A stretch of DNA of 64,000 bases from Chloroflexota bacterium (GTDB taxonomy: Bacteria > Chloroflexota > Anaerolineae > UBA7937 > B3-Chlor): the NCBI GenBank assembly GCA_030603665.1, contig JAUVXJ010000010.1:94937-158936 (forward strand), read 5' to 3'. The position numbers and the translations under genes are program-made. Each line of letters begins with the position of its first letter. The first letter of the stretch is position 1. Below, one piece after another: positions 55,909-64,000 of the stretch. The notes below the pieces were generated by a model. That model had not been told where the DNA came from. It saw nothing but the letters and a program-made list of their open reading frames with translations, and searched no databases.

Positions 55909-55995
55909 GCAGTACTAGTACTGCCTGGTGATCTCCTCTTGCCCTCCTTGCACCACCAGGACGCACCACAGCACAAGTTGATAGGATTTGTGCTG
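55909..55995. other. Palindromes in the long gap before rpoB
   Basis: A 16-bp perfect palindrome GCAGTACTAGTACTGC (55909-55924) and an 8-bp stem-loop CAGCACAA/TTGTGCTG (55969-55976, 55988-55995). Read leftward, the area also gives a broken zinc-ribbon-like reading (YCGKTYKEQPTGRILFR) interrupted by a stop. The rest of 55765-56209 shows no gene. Confidence 0.35.
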
Positions 55996-56091
55996 GCAGA
56001 ACCTTAAAGTTTCGCACGTGGGCTGGCGCCCCTCAGCTGCCGCCCTGCCCCCGCCGCTGGAGCGGAGTGATCCATTTCGCCTGGGACACAA

Positions 56092-56131
56092 CATATAGTG
56101 CTCGGATGTCCGCTGAGCACACTACATATGG
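56092..56131. promoter_or_regulatory. Imperfect inverted repeat upstream of the rpoB promoter
   Basis: CATATAGTGCTC, 11-bp spacer, GAGCACACTACATATG; the inner GTGCTC/GAGCAC arms (56098-56103, 56115-56120) pair perfectly. It is centred about 100 bp before the -35 box. An operator is possible but unproven. Confidence 0.3.
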
Positions 56132-56209
56132 TTCCTCAGCCGGTAAGGGCCTACCGCCTTGGCTATTGTGGGAACTGAGAAAACGACAGCCAAAGTGAGA
56201 GGGTCTAGA

Positions 56210-56238
56210 TTGACAGAAGTTACAATATGTGGTATAAT
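56210..56238 (+). promoter_or_regulatory. Consensus promoter of rpoB
   Basis: -35 TTGACA (56210-56215), 17-bp spacer, -10 TATAAT (56233-56238): a perfect sigma-70 consensus, matching the high demand for RNA polymerase. Leader about 50 nt. Confidence 0.85.
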
Positions 56239-56295
56239 GGTCCTTTGGCGTTATGGAACTTCGCGCGCACTACACGTGAGGGGGTGTATCACTGC

Positions 56296-59200
56296 ATGGC
56301 CGAAGACAGACGGATTTCATCTGCTGGCCAAAACCCTAGGAGCCCCAGAGCAACGGGTCCAGACACGCAGAGGACTCTATTCGATCTCGAGGCGCCGGCT
56401 GTCGCCGCTGCCAAACCCTTTGGCGAGGGGCGCAAGACCTACGCGCGCATCACCGAGATCCATCCCCTTCCTCCGCTCATTGACGTTCAGCTGCGCTCCT
56501 TCGAGTGGTTCACCGAGGACGGGCTGCGAGAGCTCTTCGAAGAGACTTTCCCCATCAAGAGCTACAACGGCAAGGTGAGCCTCGAACTGCTCGAGTACAG
56601 GTTTGAGGAGCCCACGTACAGCGAGCAGGAATGCCGCGTCATGGACGTGACTTATGGGGCGCCGCTCCACATCAGGGCCGCGTTGGTCAACGAGCAGGGC
56701 GAACGCCTGGAGCAGGATGTCTACATGGGGGCCTTTCCCCTGATGACCGACAACGCCACTTTCATCATCAACGGAGCCGAGAGAGTGGTCGTCAGCCAGC
56801 TCATACGTTCCTCAGGGATATTCTTCACTGTGCAAGAGGATCGCAAGAGCGGCAGACAGCTGTGTATGGCCAAACTCATCCCCTCCAGGGGCGCGTGGCT
56901 GGAGTTCGAGACAACCAAGAAGAACCTCCTCTCGGTGAAGGTGGACCGCAAGCGAAAGATACCCCTCACCGTGCTCATTCGGGCTCTGGCGGCTGTCTCC
57001 TCAGACAAGGATGACCCTTTGAACGACATGCTTCAAGAGGGTACCGACGAAGAAATCTTTGCCATCTTCGAGCATTGCGACAACATGCCCGAGCGGAGCT
57101 ACATCGAGGCCACCATCGACAAGGACCCGACGAAGAATGCTGAAGAAGCGGTGGTGGAGTTCTTCCGCAGAATGCGGCCGGGTGACCCTCCCAACCTGGA
57201 CAATGCCAAGAGGTACCTGGAGTCGCTTCTCTTCGACGCTCGGCGGTACGATCTTGCCAAGGTCGGTCGATACAAGCTGAACAAGCGGTTGGAGCTGTCC
57301 TTTCCCCTTGACCAGCTGACGCTGACCAAGACGGACCTGGTTAAGGTTGTTGAACGCATGATCCTGATCAACAACGGTGTCGACGGAACAGATGACATCG
57401 ATGACCTGGGCAACAGAAGGGTGAAGACGGTCGGCGAATTGATCCAGAACCAGCTGCGTATCGGATTCCTGCGCATGGAGCGTGTAGTCAAAGAGCGCAT
57501 GAGCACCAAGGAACCATCGCAGATCACCCCCCTCACTCTCATGAATATCAGGCCCGTTGTAGCTGCTGTCAGGGAGTTCTTTGGTGGTAGCCAGCTCTCG
57601 CAGTTCATGGATCAGACCAATCCCTTGGCCGAGCTGACCCACAAGAGACGTCTTTCGGCCTTGGGACCCGGAGGTCTGCGGCGAGAGAGGGCAGGGTTCG
57701 ATGTGCGTGACGTGCACGACAGCCACTATGGGCGCATCTGTCCCATCGAGACCCCTGAAGGTCCCAATATCGGGCTCATCGGCTCAATGGCCACATATGC
57801 AGAGATCAACGAATACGGCTTCATCGAGACTCCATATCGGAAGGTGATGAACACCGTGCCCAACGAGTTTCACACCCTCGTGGGCAAGACCTTACGGGAA
57901 GACGTGATTGACCCTGAGTCAGGTGAAGTGGTAGCCGAGGCGAGCATGGTGATTAGCCCTGTGCTGGCGGAACTGATAGTCGAACTGCCCCTGGAAGAGG
58001 TAGCTGTTCGACCGATAGCCACGCGAGAGATCGTGTACATGCCAGCCGACGAAGAAGAGAAACACGTCATTGCTCAGGCCAACGCCAAGCTGGACCAGAG
58101 CGGGCAGTTGCTGGCCGACAGGGTGTCAACTCGGAGCAGGCGTGAATACCTGGTAGAGCCCGCGGACAAAGTGGACTTCATGGATGTCTCGCCGAAGCAA
58201 ATCGTGAGCGTGTCTGCGGCTCTCATCCCTTTCCTGGAGCACGATGATGCGAACCGCGCCTTGATGGGCTCCAACATGCAGCGGCAGGCAGTGCCACTGA
58301 TCACGCCGGAATCCCCCACGGTCGGTACCGGCATAGAGAATCAGGCCGCGCTGGACTCCGGTCAGGTGGTGGTGGCGCGAGCGGCCGGCAAGGTAACCAG
58401 TGCCACGTCGTCCGAGATCGTGGTGAGAACGGATGATGGCGATCAAGTCTTCCAGCTACGTCGATACAACCGCTCCAATCAGGGGACCTGCATAGATCAA
58501 CGACCCATCGTGCAGAAGGGAGACACCGTCGAAAAGGGCGATGTCCTTGCTGATAGCTCTTCCACTGAGAATGGGGAATTGGCACTGGGCCAGAACGTGC
58601 TCGTGGCCTTTCTATCCTGGGAGGGACATAACTTCGAGGACGCGGTCGTGATAAGCGAAAGCCTGGTGCGCGACGACAAGTTCTCTTCTGTCCATATCGA
58701 GAAGCACGAGATACAGGCACGAAGCACCAAGCTGGGGCCGGAGGAGATCACCCGTGACATCCCCAACGTTGGTGAAGAGGCTCTCACGAATCTGGACGAG
58801 GAAGGGGTTGTCTGCATCGGCGCCGAGGTCAATGCGGGAGATGTCTTGGTGGGCAAGATAACCCCCAAGGGAGAAACAGACCTCACGCCTGAGGAGAAAC
58901 TGCTCCGGGCCATCTTCGGTGAGAAGGCCCGCGAAGTGAAGGACTCGTCGCTGCGCCTGCCCCACGGTGAGCGTGGCAAGGTGGTGGACGTCAGGACTTT
59001 CACCCGCGAGGATAGTCATGATCTTCCCGCGGGCGTCGAGAAGCTGGTGCGAGTCAGCACCGCTCACCTGTCCAAGGTTACCGAGGGTGACAAGATGGCC
59101 GGGCGCCATGGGAACAAAGGTGTCATCTCCAAAGTGGTTCCCACCGAAGATATGCCTTTCCTGGCCGACGGCACCGCCATCGAGATCATTCTCAACCCGC

Positions 59201-60267
59201 TGGGAGTCCCCAGCCGTATGAATATCGGGCAGATCCTGGAGACGCACCTTGGCTGGGCAGCAGACCGCCTGGGCTTCAAGGCCGTATCTCCCGTCTTCGA
59301 TGGCGCAGATGAGGAAGAGATCAGCGCCGAACTGGCCCGTGCCTGGCTGGTTGAATGGGCCTGGAACAAGTCGTCCGAGAAAGCCTGGCAATGGTTGAGG
59401 GATCAAGACTATGAGTTCGAACAGCTAAGCGATGATGCAGAGGCCTGCACACTCTATCTCACCCATTGGCTTGGCGAGAAGGGATATGACCTCGAACGGC
59501 TGTTGTCGGACGAGATATACGCGCGTCGCAGCGTCCTCCAGCAGACGCTGAAGGATCTGGGCTACGACCCCGAGGAGATCCTGGTCTTTGAGGGTGATCA
59601 GCGCGACTCGACCGCCAGGGCGAAGGCTGACGACCTGGCCCGTGACGTGTGTCTGCGAGTGTGGATACAGCAGCTCGGCTATGAGGCAAACGGACTCGAG
59701 GGCGGAGAGCTGGAGCGGCAGGCGGAAAAGGCGAGCTTGGAGAGCGGACAGCCGGTTCCAACCTGGGGAAAGATGATTCTCTACGATGGGAAGACTGGTG
59801 GGTCTTTCGATCAACCGGTGACGGTGGGGATCATCAGTATGATGAAACTTGCCCACCTGGTGGAGGACAAGGTCCATGCCCGATCCACGGGCCCCTACTC
59901 CCTGGTGACTCAGCAACCTTTGGGAGGGAAGGCGCAGTTCGGTGGACAGCGTTTTGGCGAGATGGAGGTTTGGGCTCTCGAAGCCTACGGGGCTGCACAC
60001 ACACTGCAGGAAATGCTGACCGTGAAGTCTGACGACGTGACGGGCAGGGTGCAGACCTACCAGGCCATAGTCAAGGGAACGAAGCACGGCCCGCCTGGCA
60101 TACCCGAGTCCTTCCGTGTGCTGATCAAGGAGTTCCAGGCCCTGGGGCTTGCTGTCGAGGTTATCGACAGCGAGGGCAAGCGGCATGAATTCGGCAAGGA
60201 TGAAGGGATAGAGAGAGATTCGCGGCTGCGCCTGGAACCTGGCTTTCCGAGCGAACTACGGATTTGA
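56296..60267 (+). CDS. rpoB: DNA-directed RNA polymerase beta subunit
   Basis: 1323 residues. The rifampicin-pocket region is intact ([45 protein letters not shown]), as are [21 protein letters not shown] sequence, HGNKGVISK and the C-terminal [20 protein letters not shown]. An insertion of about 140 mostly helical residues (about 1008-1155) separates [12 protein letters not shown] from [12 protein letters not shown]; most bacteria have about 20 there. An in-frame GTG at 56284 is the alternative start. A perfect consensus promoter precedes it. rpoC does not follow, which is unusual: rpsL is next. Confidence 0.96.
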   Translation: MAEDRRISSAGQNPRSPRATGPDTQRTLFDLEAPAVAAAKPFGEGRKTYARITEIHPLPPLIDVQLRSFEWFTEDGLRELFEETFPIKSYNGKVSLELLEYRFEEPTYSEQECRVMDVTYGAPLHIRAALVNEQGERLEQDVYMGAFPLMTDNATFIINGAERVVVSQLIRSSGIFFTVQEDRKSGRQLCMAKLIPSRGAWLEFETTKKNLLSVKVDRKRKIPLTVLIRALAAVSSDKDDPLNDMLQEGTDEEIFAIFEHCDNMPERSYIEATIDKDPTKNAEEAVVEFFRRMRPGDPPNLDNAKRYLESLLFDARRYDLAKVGRYKLNKRLELSFPLDQLTLTKTDLVKVVERMILINNGVDGTDDIDDLGNRRVKTVGELIQNQLRIGFLRMERVVKERMSTKEPSQITPLTLMNIRPVVAAVREFFGGSQLSQFMDQTNPLAELTHKRRLSALGPGGLRRERAGFDVRDVHDSHYGRICPIETPEGPNIGLIGSMATYAEINEYGFIETPYRKVMNTVPNEFHTLVGKTLREDVIDPESGEVVAEASMVISPVLAELIVELPLEEVAVRPIATREIVYMPADEEEKHVIAQANAKLDQSGQLLADRVSTRSRREYLVEPADKVDFMDVSPKQIVSVSAALIPFLEHDDANRALMGSNMQRQAVPLITPESPTVGTGIENQAALDSGQVVVARAAGKVTSATSSEIVVRTDDGDQVFQLRRYNRSNQGTCIDQRPIVQKGDTVEKGDVLADSSSTENGELALGQNVLVAFLSWEGHNFEDAVVISESLVRDDKFSSVHIEKHEIQARSTKLGPEEITRDIPNVGEEALTNLDEEGVVCIGAEVNAGDVLVGKITPKGETDLTPEEKLLRAIFGEKAREVKDSSLRLPHGERGKVVDVRTFTREDSHDLPAGVEKLVRVSTAHLSKVTEGDKMAGRHGNKGVISKVVPTEDMPFLADGTAIEIILNPLGVPSRMNIGQILETHLGWAADRLGFKAVSPVFDGADEEEISAELARAWLVEWAWNKSSEKAWQWLRDQDYEFEQLSDDAEACTLYLTHWLGEKGYDLERLLSDEIYARRSVLQQTLKDLGYDPEEILVFEGDQRDSTARAKADDLARDVCLRVWIQQLGYEANGLEGGELERQAEKASLESGQPVPTWGKMILYDGKTGGSFDQPVTVGIISMMKLAHLVEDKVHARSTGPYSLVTQQPLGGKAQFGGQRFGEMEVWALEAYGAAHTLQEMLTVKSDDVTGRVQTYQAIVKGTKHGPPGIPESFRVLIKEFQALGLAVEVIDSEGKRHEFGKDEGIERDSRLRLEPGFPSELRI

Positions 60268-60292
60268 CCTCCGCTGGAGAAAGTGGTATAAT
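60264..60292 (+). promoter_or_regulatory. Promoter of rpsL overlapping the rpoB stop codon
   Basis: -35 TTGACC (60264-60269) contains the rpoB TGA, 17-bp spacer, -10 TATAAT (60287-60292). Leader about 70 nt to the TTG of rpsL. It gives the ribosomal operon transcription independent of rpoB. Confidence 0.7.
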
Positions 60293-60370
60293 TAGAATTT
60301 GCACATCAGAATCCACGTTTGAATGATCATGGGTGGATAGCCTAGGCGAACCAGCAACGGGAGAGGAAAA

Positions 60371-60796
60371 TTGCCGACCATCAATCAACTGGTCAAGAGA
60401 GGTCGAAAGAGAAAATCAAAGAGGAGTTCAGCTCCAGCGTTGCGCTTTCGACATAACGCCCTTCGCCAAAGGACGGTGAGGGATGATAGGGGGTCTCCTC
60501 AAAAGAGAGGCGTCTGTACCCTGGTAAGGACGATGACGCCCAAGAAGCCCAATTCGGCGCTGCGCAAGATAGCGAGGGTCAGGCTCACCAACGGTATCGA
60601 GGTGACGGCCTACATCCCTGGTGAGGGGCACGGCCTGCAAGAACACTCCGTGGTCTTGGTCCGTGGTGGTCGTGTGAAGGACCTACCAGGCGTGCGCTAC
60701 CATATCGTCCGCGGTGCACTGGATGCCTCTGGTGTTGAGGGACGCATGCGTGGACGGTCCAAGTACGGCACCAGGCGTCCGAAGAAGAGGATCTGA
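60371..60796 (+). CDS. rpsL: 30S ribosomal protein S12
   Basis: 141 residues from a TTG start preceded by GAGAGGA. The decoding-site loop [20 protein letters not shown] and [15 protein letters not shown] match S12; [20 protein letters not shown] and the basic C-terminus are also standard. It contacts the A-site codon-anticodon helix. It heads the rpsL-rpsG-fusA-tuf group with its own promoter. Confidence 0.97.
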   Translation: MPTINQLVKRGRKRKSKRSSAPALRFRHNALRQRTVRDDRGSPQKRGVCTLVRTMTPKKPNSALRKIARVRLTNGIEVTAYIPGEGHGLQEHSVVLVRGGRVKDLPGVRYHIVRGALDASGVEGRMRGRSKYGTRRPKKRI

Positions 60797-60845
60797 ACCT
60801 TCCCCGCGAGATGCACCAGGCGTGTATCGATTGACAGGGAGTTAA

Positions 60846-61040
60846 GGTACGAGACAGGATCAGAATCGTACCTGCTGAGGAGGCTTTCGAGAAGACTACG
60901 ATTGGATAGTGACTAGTCTTCTCGAATGTGGCTACTAAGTGCCCATTCTCAGACCATCGTCTGAAAACAAGGGTCAAATATTCGTGACAAGGAGTCCCCC
61001 TGGATAGCCCAGGGTTAGCCCAGGGCTGTGTATAGGGGGC
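60846..61040 (+). promoter_or_regulatory. Structured rpsL-rpsG intergenic region (candidate ribosomal-protein leader)
   Basis: Three successive stem-loops: GGTACGA/TCGTACC (60846-60852, 60866-60872); CGAGAAGACTA/TAGTCTTCTCG (60888-60898, 60914-60924); and a long hairpin closed by CCCCCT/AGGGGG (60996-61001, 61034-61039) with inner ATAGCCC/GGGCTGT. In E. coli S7 represses its operon by binding this intercistronic region; a similar role here is an inference. Confidence 0.45.
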
Positions 61041-61111
61041 GAGGGCCTTGCGAGCAAACGGTTGCAGTGGTCCTCGGCCCCACGTTTTTGCCAGGAAATC
61101 GGAGGGAACAG

Positions 61112-61582
61112 ATGCCGAGGCGCTACAGACCGCCACGCAGGACAGTGGAGCCGGACGAGAAATACAACAGCGAATTGGTGGCCAGATTCATCAACCGTTT
61201 GATGCAGCAGGGGAAGAAGAGTGTAGCTGCCAGGATCGCATATGACGCCTTCGACATCATGGAGGAGCGGACTCACAGGAATCCCCTGGAGGTATTTCAA
61301 CAGGCGGTTGAGAACGCAACCCCATCTCTAGAGGTAAGGGCACGGCGCGTCGGTGGGGCGACCTATCAGATACCCGTGGAGGTGAGGCCGGAGCGGCGCA
61401 CCTCGCTGGCCATCCGGTGGCTCATTCAAGCCTCAAAGTCGCGCAAGGGCAGGCCCATGGCAGAGAGGCTTGCCGACGAACTCATGGACGCTGCTCGCAA
61501 CACAGGAACAACCGTCAAGAAGAGAGAAGACACACACAAGATGGCGGAAGCCAATAGGGCATTTGCTCACTATCGCTGGTAG
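61112..61582 (+). CDS. rpsG: 30S ribosomal protein S7
   Basis: 156 residues, standard length. [55 protein letters not shown] and the C-terminal [20 protein letters not shown] are all S7 signatures. It nucleates assembly of the 30S head on 16S rRNA. ATG 61112 follows GGAGGG by 5 nt. It is separated from rpsL by 315 bp, unusually far, and fusA starts 12 bp after its stop. Confidence 0.97.
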   Translation: MPRRYRPPRRTVEPDEKYNSELVARFINRLMQQGKKSVAARIAYDAFDIMEERTHRNPLEVFQQAVENATPSLEVRARRVGGATYQIPVEVRPERRTSLAIRWLIQASKSRKGRPMAERLADELMDAARNTGTTVKKREDTHKMAEANRAFAHYRW

Positions 61583-61594
61583 CTGGAGTAGAGT

Positions 61595-63673
61595 ATGCCT
61601 CGGGAATATCCCCTGGCCAAGACACGCAACATTGGCATTATCGCTCACATCGACGCCGGGAAGACGACCATCACCGAGCGCGTACTCTTCTACACAGAGA
61701 AGATCCATCGCATGGGAGAAGTGCACGATGGCACGACCACCATGGACTGGATGGTCCAAGAGCGGGAGCGAGGCATCACCATCACGGCTGCCGCGACGAC
61801 CTGCTACTGGCTGGGCCACCAGGTCAATATCATCGATACGCCCGGTCACATAGATTTCACAGTGGAAGTACAGCGCTCCCTCCGGGTCTTGGACGGAGGG
61901 ATCGTTGTGCTGGATGCAGTGGCTGGAGTGCAACCACAGTCCGAGACAGTCTGGCGCCAGGCCGACCGCTACGGCGTGCCGCGCATCTGCTTCGTCAACA
62001 AGATGGACCGACCGGGAGCCGACCTCTGGCACGCGGTGGAGACAATGGAGAAGCGACTGGGAGCCAAGCCGGTGACGCTTCAGATACCAATCGGTAGCGA
62101 GGGCAACTTCCAGGGCGTCGTGGACCTGATAACCGGTAGGGCTTTTGTCTATGCCGATGAAATGGGCACTCGCCAGGAGGAAGTGGAAGTGCCAGCTCAC
62201 CTCCGCGACGAGGTCGTGAAGCATCGAGAGGTCCTGTTGGAGAGAGTGGCTGAGGCCGATGATGTAGTGGCCATGCACTACTTGGAGGGCAAGGACATCT
62301 CGGTCCAAGAACTGCAGCGGGCTCTGCGAGACGCGACTCTGGAGTCCAAGCTGGTCCCGGTGCTCTGTGGCTCTGCCCTGCGCAACAAGGGCATTCAGCC
62401 TCTCTTGGACGCTGTCATCCACTACCTTCCGTCGCCTCTGGAGGTGCCTCCGATCGAAGGGGTGAACCCGCAAACCGGCGAGAATGAGACGCGTCTCGTG
62501 GAGGAGGATGGTCCCTTCTCGGCGTTGGCCTTCAAGATCGCCTCCGATCCCTACGTGGGCCGACTGGCCTACGTGAGAGTGTACTCAGGAACGCTGGCGA
62601 GCGGATCACGCATAATGAATTCGACGAAGGAGCGCAAAGAGCGAGCAGGGCGGCTGTTGCGCATGCATGCCAACCGCCAGGAGGATATCGACGCCATCTA
62701 TGCTGGCGACATCGCGGCCGTGATCGGTTTGAAGCAGACCTTCACTGGGGACACTCTTTGCGATCCTGGTGCTCCCATCATTCTGGAGTCCATCAAGTTT
62801 CCAGCACCGGTGATCGCGGTCGCCATTGAGCCTCGCACTCAGGCGGACCAGGACAAGATGAAGCTGTCGCTTGACCGTCTGGCACAGGAAGATCCCACGT
62901 TCCAGGTGCGCGTTGACAAGGATACGGGGCAGACCTTGATCTCCGGTATGGGGGAGCTACACCTGGAGGTCCTGGTAGATCGCATGCTGCGAGAGTTTCA
63001 CGTGTCGGCCAGCGTGGGACAGCCTCAGGTCTCGTACCGCGAGACCATCACCATACCTGTTCGGTCGGAAGGCCGTTTCATCCGCCAAACGGGAGGGCAC
63101 GGCCAGTATGGGCACGTTTGGCTGGAGCTTGAACCTGTGGCAAAGGGAGAAGGCTACATCTTTGAGGACGCGACGAAGAACGGTGTAGTCCCCAAGCAGT
63201 TCATTCCAGCCGTCGACGCAGGGATTCGAGAGGCCATGGAAAGCGGTGTGCTCGCTGGATACCCTGTGGTGGATGTCAAGATCAGACTGGTCGATGGTTC
63301 TTTCCACGAAGAGGACTCCTCTGCACTGGCCTTCAAGATCGCAGGCTCCATGGCCTTGAAGAACGGTGTCCAGAGAGGCAAACCGATCTTGCTGGAACCG
63401 ATCATGAAAGTGGAGGTGGTCGTACTAGAGGATTTCGTCGGTGAAGTGATGGCCGATCTCAGCTCGAGACGGGCCCAGATAGAGGGTATGGAGGCTCGCG
63501 GAGCCCTTCAGGCTGTACAGGCTCATGCGCCACTGGCTGAGATGTTCGGCTATGCCACCGGCCTGCGTTCGCTGACTCAGGGCCGGGGGACCTTCACCAT
63601 GGAGTTCGACTATTACGCCGAGGTACAGAAGTCATTGGACTCGGTTGCGTCCCTCGGCAAGCGGCGGCGTTAG
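61595..63673 (+). CDS. fusA: Elongation factor G
   Basis: 692 residues. A translocation GTPase with P-loop [15 protein letters not shown], switch [28 protein letters not shown] and [10 protein letters not shown], then domains II to V with [19 protein letters not shown] and [14 protein letters not shown]. Length and order are canonical. It is in operon with rpsG (12 bp) and precedes tuf (87 bp). Confidence 0.98.
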   Translation: MPREYPLAKTRNIGIIAHIDAGKTTITERVLFYTEKIHRMGEVHDGTTTMDWMVQERERGITITAAATTCYWLGHQVNIIDTPGHIDFTVEVQRSLRVLDGGIVVLDAVAGVQPQSETVWRQADRYGVPRICFVNKMDRPGADLWHAVETMEKRLGAKPVTLQIPIGSEGNFQGVVDLITGRAFVYADEMGTRQEEVEVPAHLRDEVVKHREVLLERVAEADDVVAMHYLEGKDISVQELQRALRDATLESKLVPVLCGSALRNKGIQPLLDAVIHYLPSPLEVPPIEGVNPQTGENETRLVEEDGPFSALAFKIASDPYVGRLAYVRVYSGTLASGSRIMNSTKERKERAGRLLRMHANRQEDIDAIYAGDIAAVIGLKQTFTGDTLCDPGAPIILESIKFPAPVIAVAIEPRTQADQDKMKLSLDRLAQEDPTFQVRVDKDTGQTLISGMGELHLEVLVDRMLREFHVSASVGQPQVSYRETITIPVRSEGRFIRQTGGHGQYGHVWLELEPVAKGEGYIFEDATKNGVVPKQFIPAVDAGIREAMESGVLAGYPVVDVKIRLVDGSFHEEDSSALAFKIAGSMALKNGVQRGKPILLEPIMKVEVVVLEDFVGEVMADLSSRRAQIEGMEARGALQAVQAHAPLAEMFGYATGLRSLTQGRGTFTMEFDYYAEVQKSLDSVASLGKRRR

Positions 63674-63760
63674 CATCGTCTGGGCCGCCGCACCCGGTGA
63701 GGATACGGTTCGGCTGCCGAGAGGGGACAAGTGTTTCGTCACTGAAGGAGGACTGATAGC

Positions 63761-64000
63761 ATGGCGAAGGAGAAGTTTGTCAGGGACAAGCCGCATGTCA
63801 ATGTGGGGACGATAGGGCATGTAGATCATGGTAAGACGACGTTAACGTCGGCGATGACCAAGGTTTTGAGTATGAGTGGGTTGGCGGATCATCGGCCGTT
63901 TGACACGATAGACAATGCGCCGGAGGAGAAGGCGCGTGGGTTGACGATAGCGATATCTCACGTGGAGTATCAGACTGAGAATCGGCATTATGCGCATGTG
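63761..64000 (+). CDS. tuf: Elongation factor Tu (partial, C-terminus outside window)
   Basis: 80 codons visible. [37 protein letters not shown], then [20 protein letters not shown] identify EF-Tu; GLTIAIS replaces the more usual GITINTA. An AAGGAGG site lies upstream. Codon choice differs sharply from fusA: many codons end in G or T (ATA for Ile, GGG, TTG, CGG, ACG), while fusA prefers C- and G-ending ones. Confidence 0.95.
   Translation, partial: MAKEKFVRDKPHVNVGTIGHVDHGKTTLTSAMTKVLSMSGLADHRPFDTIDNAPEEKARGLTIAISHVEYQTENRHYAHV

Noticed and set aside
61433..62473. 346-codon frame antisense to rpsG and fusA
   Set aside because: Lies fully across two conserved genes and shows no protein-like features.

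Overview
The window looks like a chromosome segment from an anaerobic, fermentative member of the Chloroflexota (Anaerolineae-like). Supporting signs, all by eye: a moderately high-GC genome, secreted proteins and lipoproteins with long Thr-Pro linkers, a C-terminal tail of the type YFPLLLKNY, a truncated EF-Tu whose N-terminus fits that phylum, and fermentative energy genes (pyruvate:ferredoxin oxidoreductase, ADP-forming acyl-CoA synthetase, enolase). Taxonomy is an inference from protein style, not from a marker search.

Layout. 1-3.1 kb: end of an AIM24-like gene, a 34-residue membrane peptide, acetoacetyl-CoA synthetase and a DUF192 protein, all leftward. 3.4-8.1 kb: a rightward cluster of two different carbamoyltransferases (one ATCase-like, one YgeW-like) followed by two fold-type-II PLP enzymes. 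A carbamate kinase sits at 43-44 kb, so the window can encode carbamoyl transfer, amino-acid elimination and ATP recovery from carbamoyl phosphate. 8.1-13.7 kb: small membrane proteins and repeat-built lipoproteins. 13.8-17 kb: an amidohydrolase and methionyl-tRNA synthetase. 17.1-20.1 kb: a rearranged zone with a duplicated small gene, secreted carbohydrate-binding-like proteins and a chimeric remnant.

20.2-25.4 kb is the most unusual part: a two-gene operon, visibly less GC-rich than its neighbours. The first gene fuses an excisionase-type HTH, a cold-shock domain, TPR-like repeats, an unassigned alpha/beta region and a STAND/AAA-type ATPase with winged helix. The second fuses another ATPase of that type to a complete calcineurin-like metallophosphoesterase. 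Sensor/regulator plus nucleotide switch plus phosphoesterase effector is the architecture expected of a conflict (anti-phage) system. It is the best candidate here for something undescribed.

25.8-35.6 kb: glycosyltransferases, a molybdopterin enzyme, a GT2-methyltransferase fusion, then an energy operon (ADP-forming CoA ligase, a BioD-like/DRTGG protein, enolase) and a site-2-type protease. 35.9-41.2 kb: obgE-nadD-TIM barrel and three small membrane-protein genes. 41.3-48.1 kb: polysaccharide genes (Wzz, GT4), carbamate kinase, a response-regulator/histidine-kinase hybrid and two cell-wall enzymes. 48.3-51.4 kb: the four-subunit POR operon with a clear terminator. 51.5-55.7 kb: an overlapping GT39-type transferase and a glycoside hydrolase. 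56.2-64 kb: rpoB, rpsL, rpsG, fusA and tuf, with rpoC missing from its usual place and a large insertion in RpoB.

Regulation. Many genes have sigma-70-type promoters readable by eye (TTGnCA, 17-18 bp spacer, TATAAT-like), several so close to the start codon that the mRNA leader would be only about 6-15 nt. No CRISPR array, insertion sequence, rRNA or convincing tRNA gene was found.
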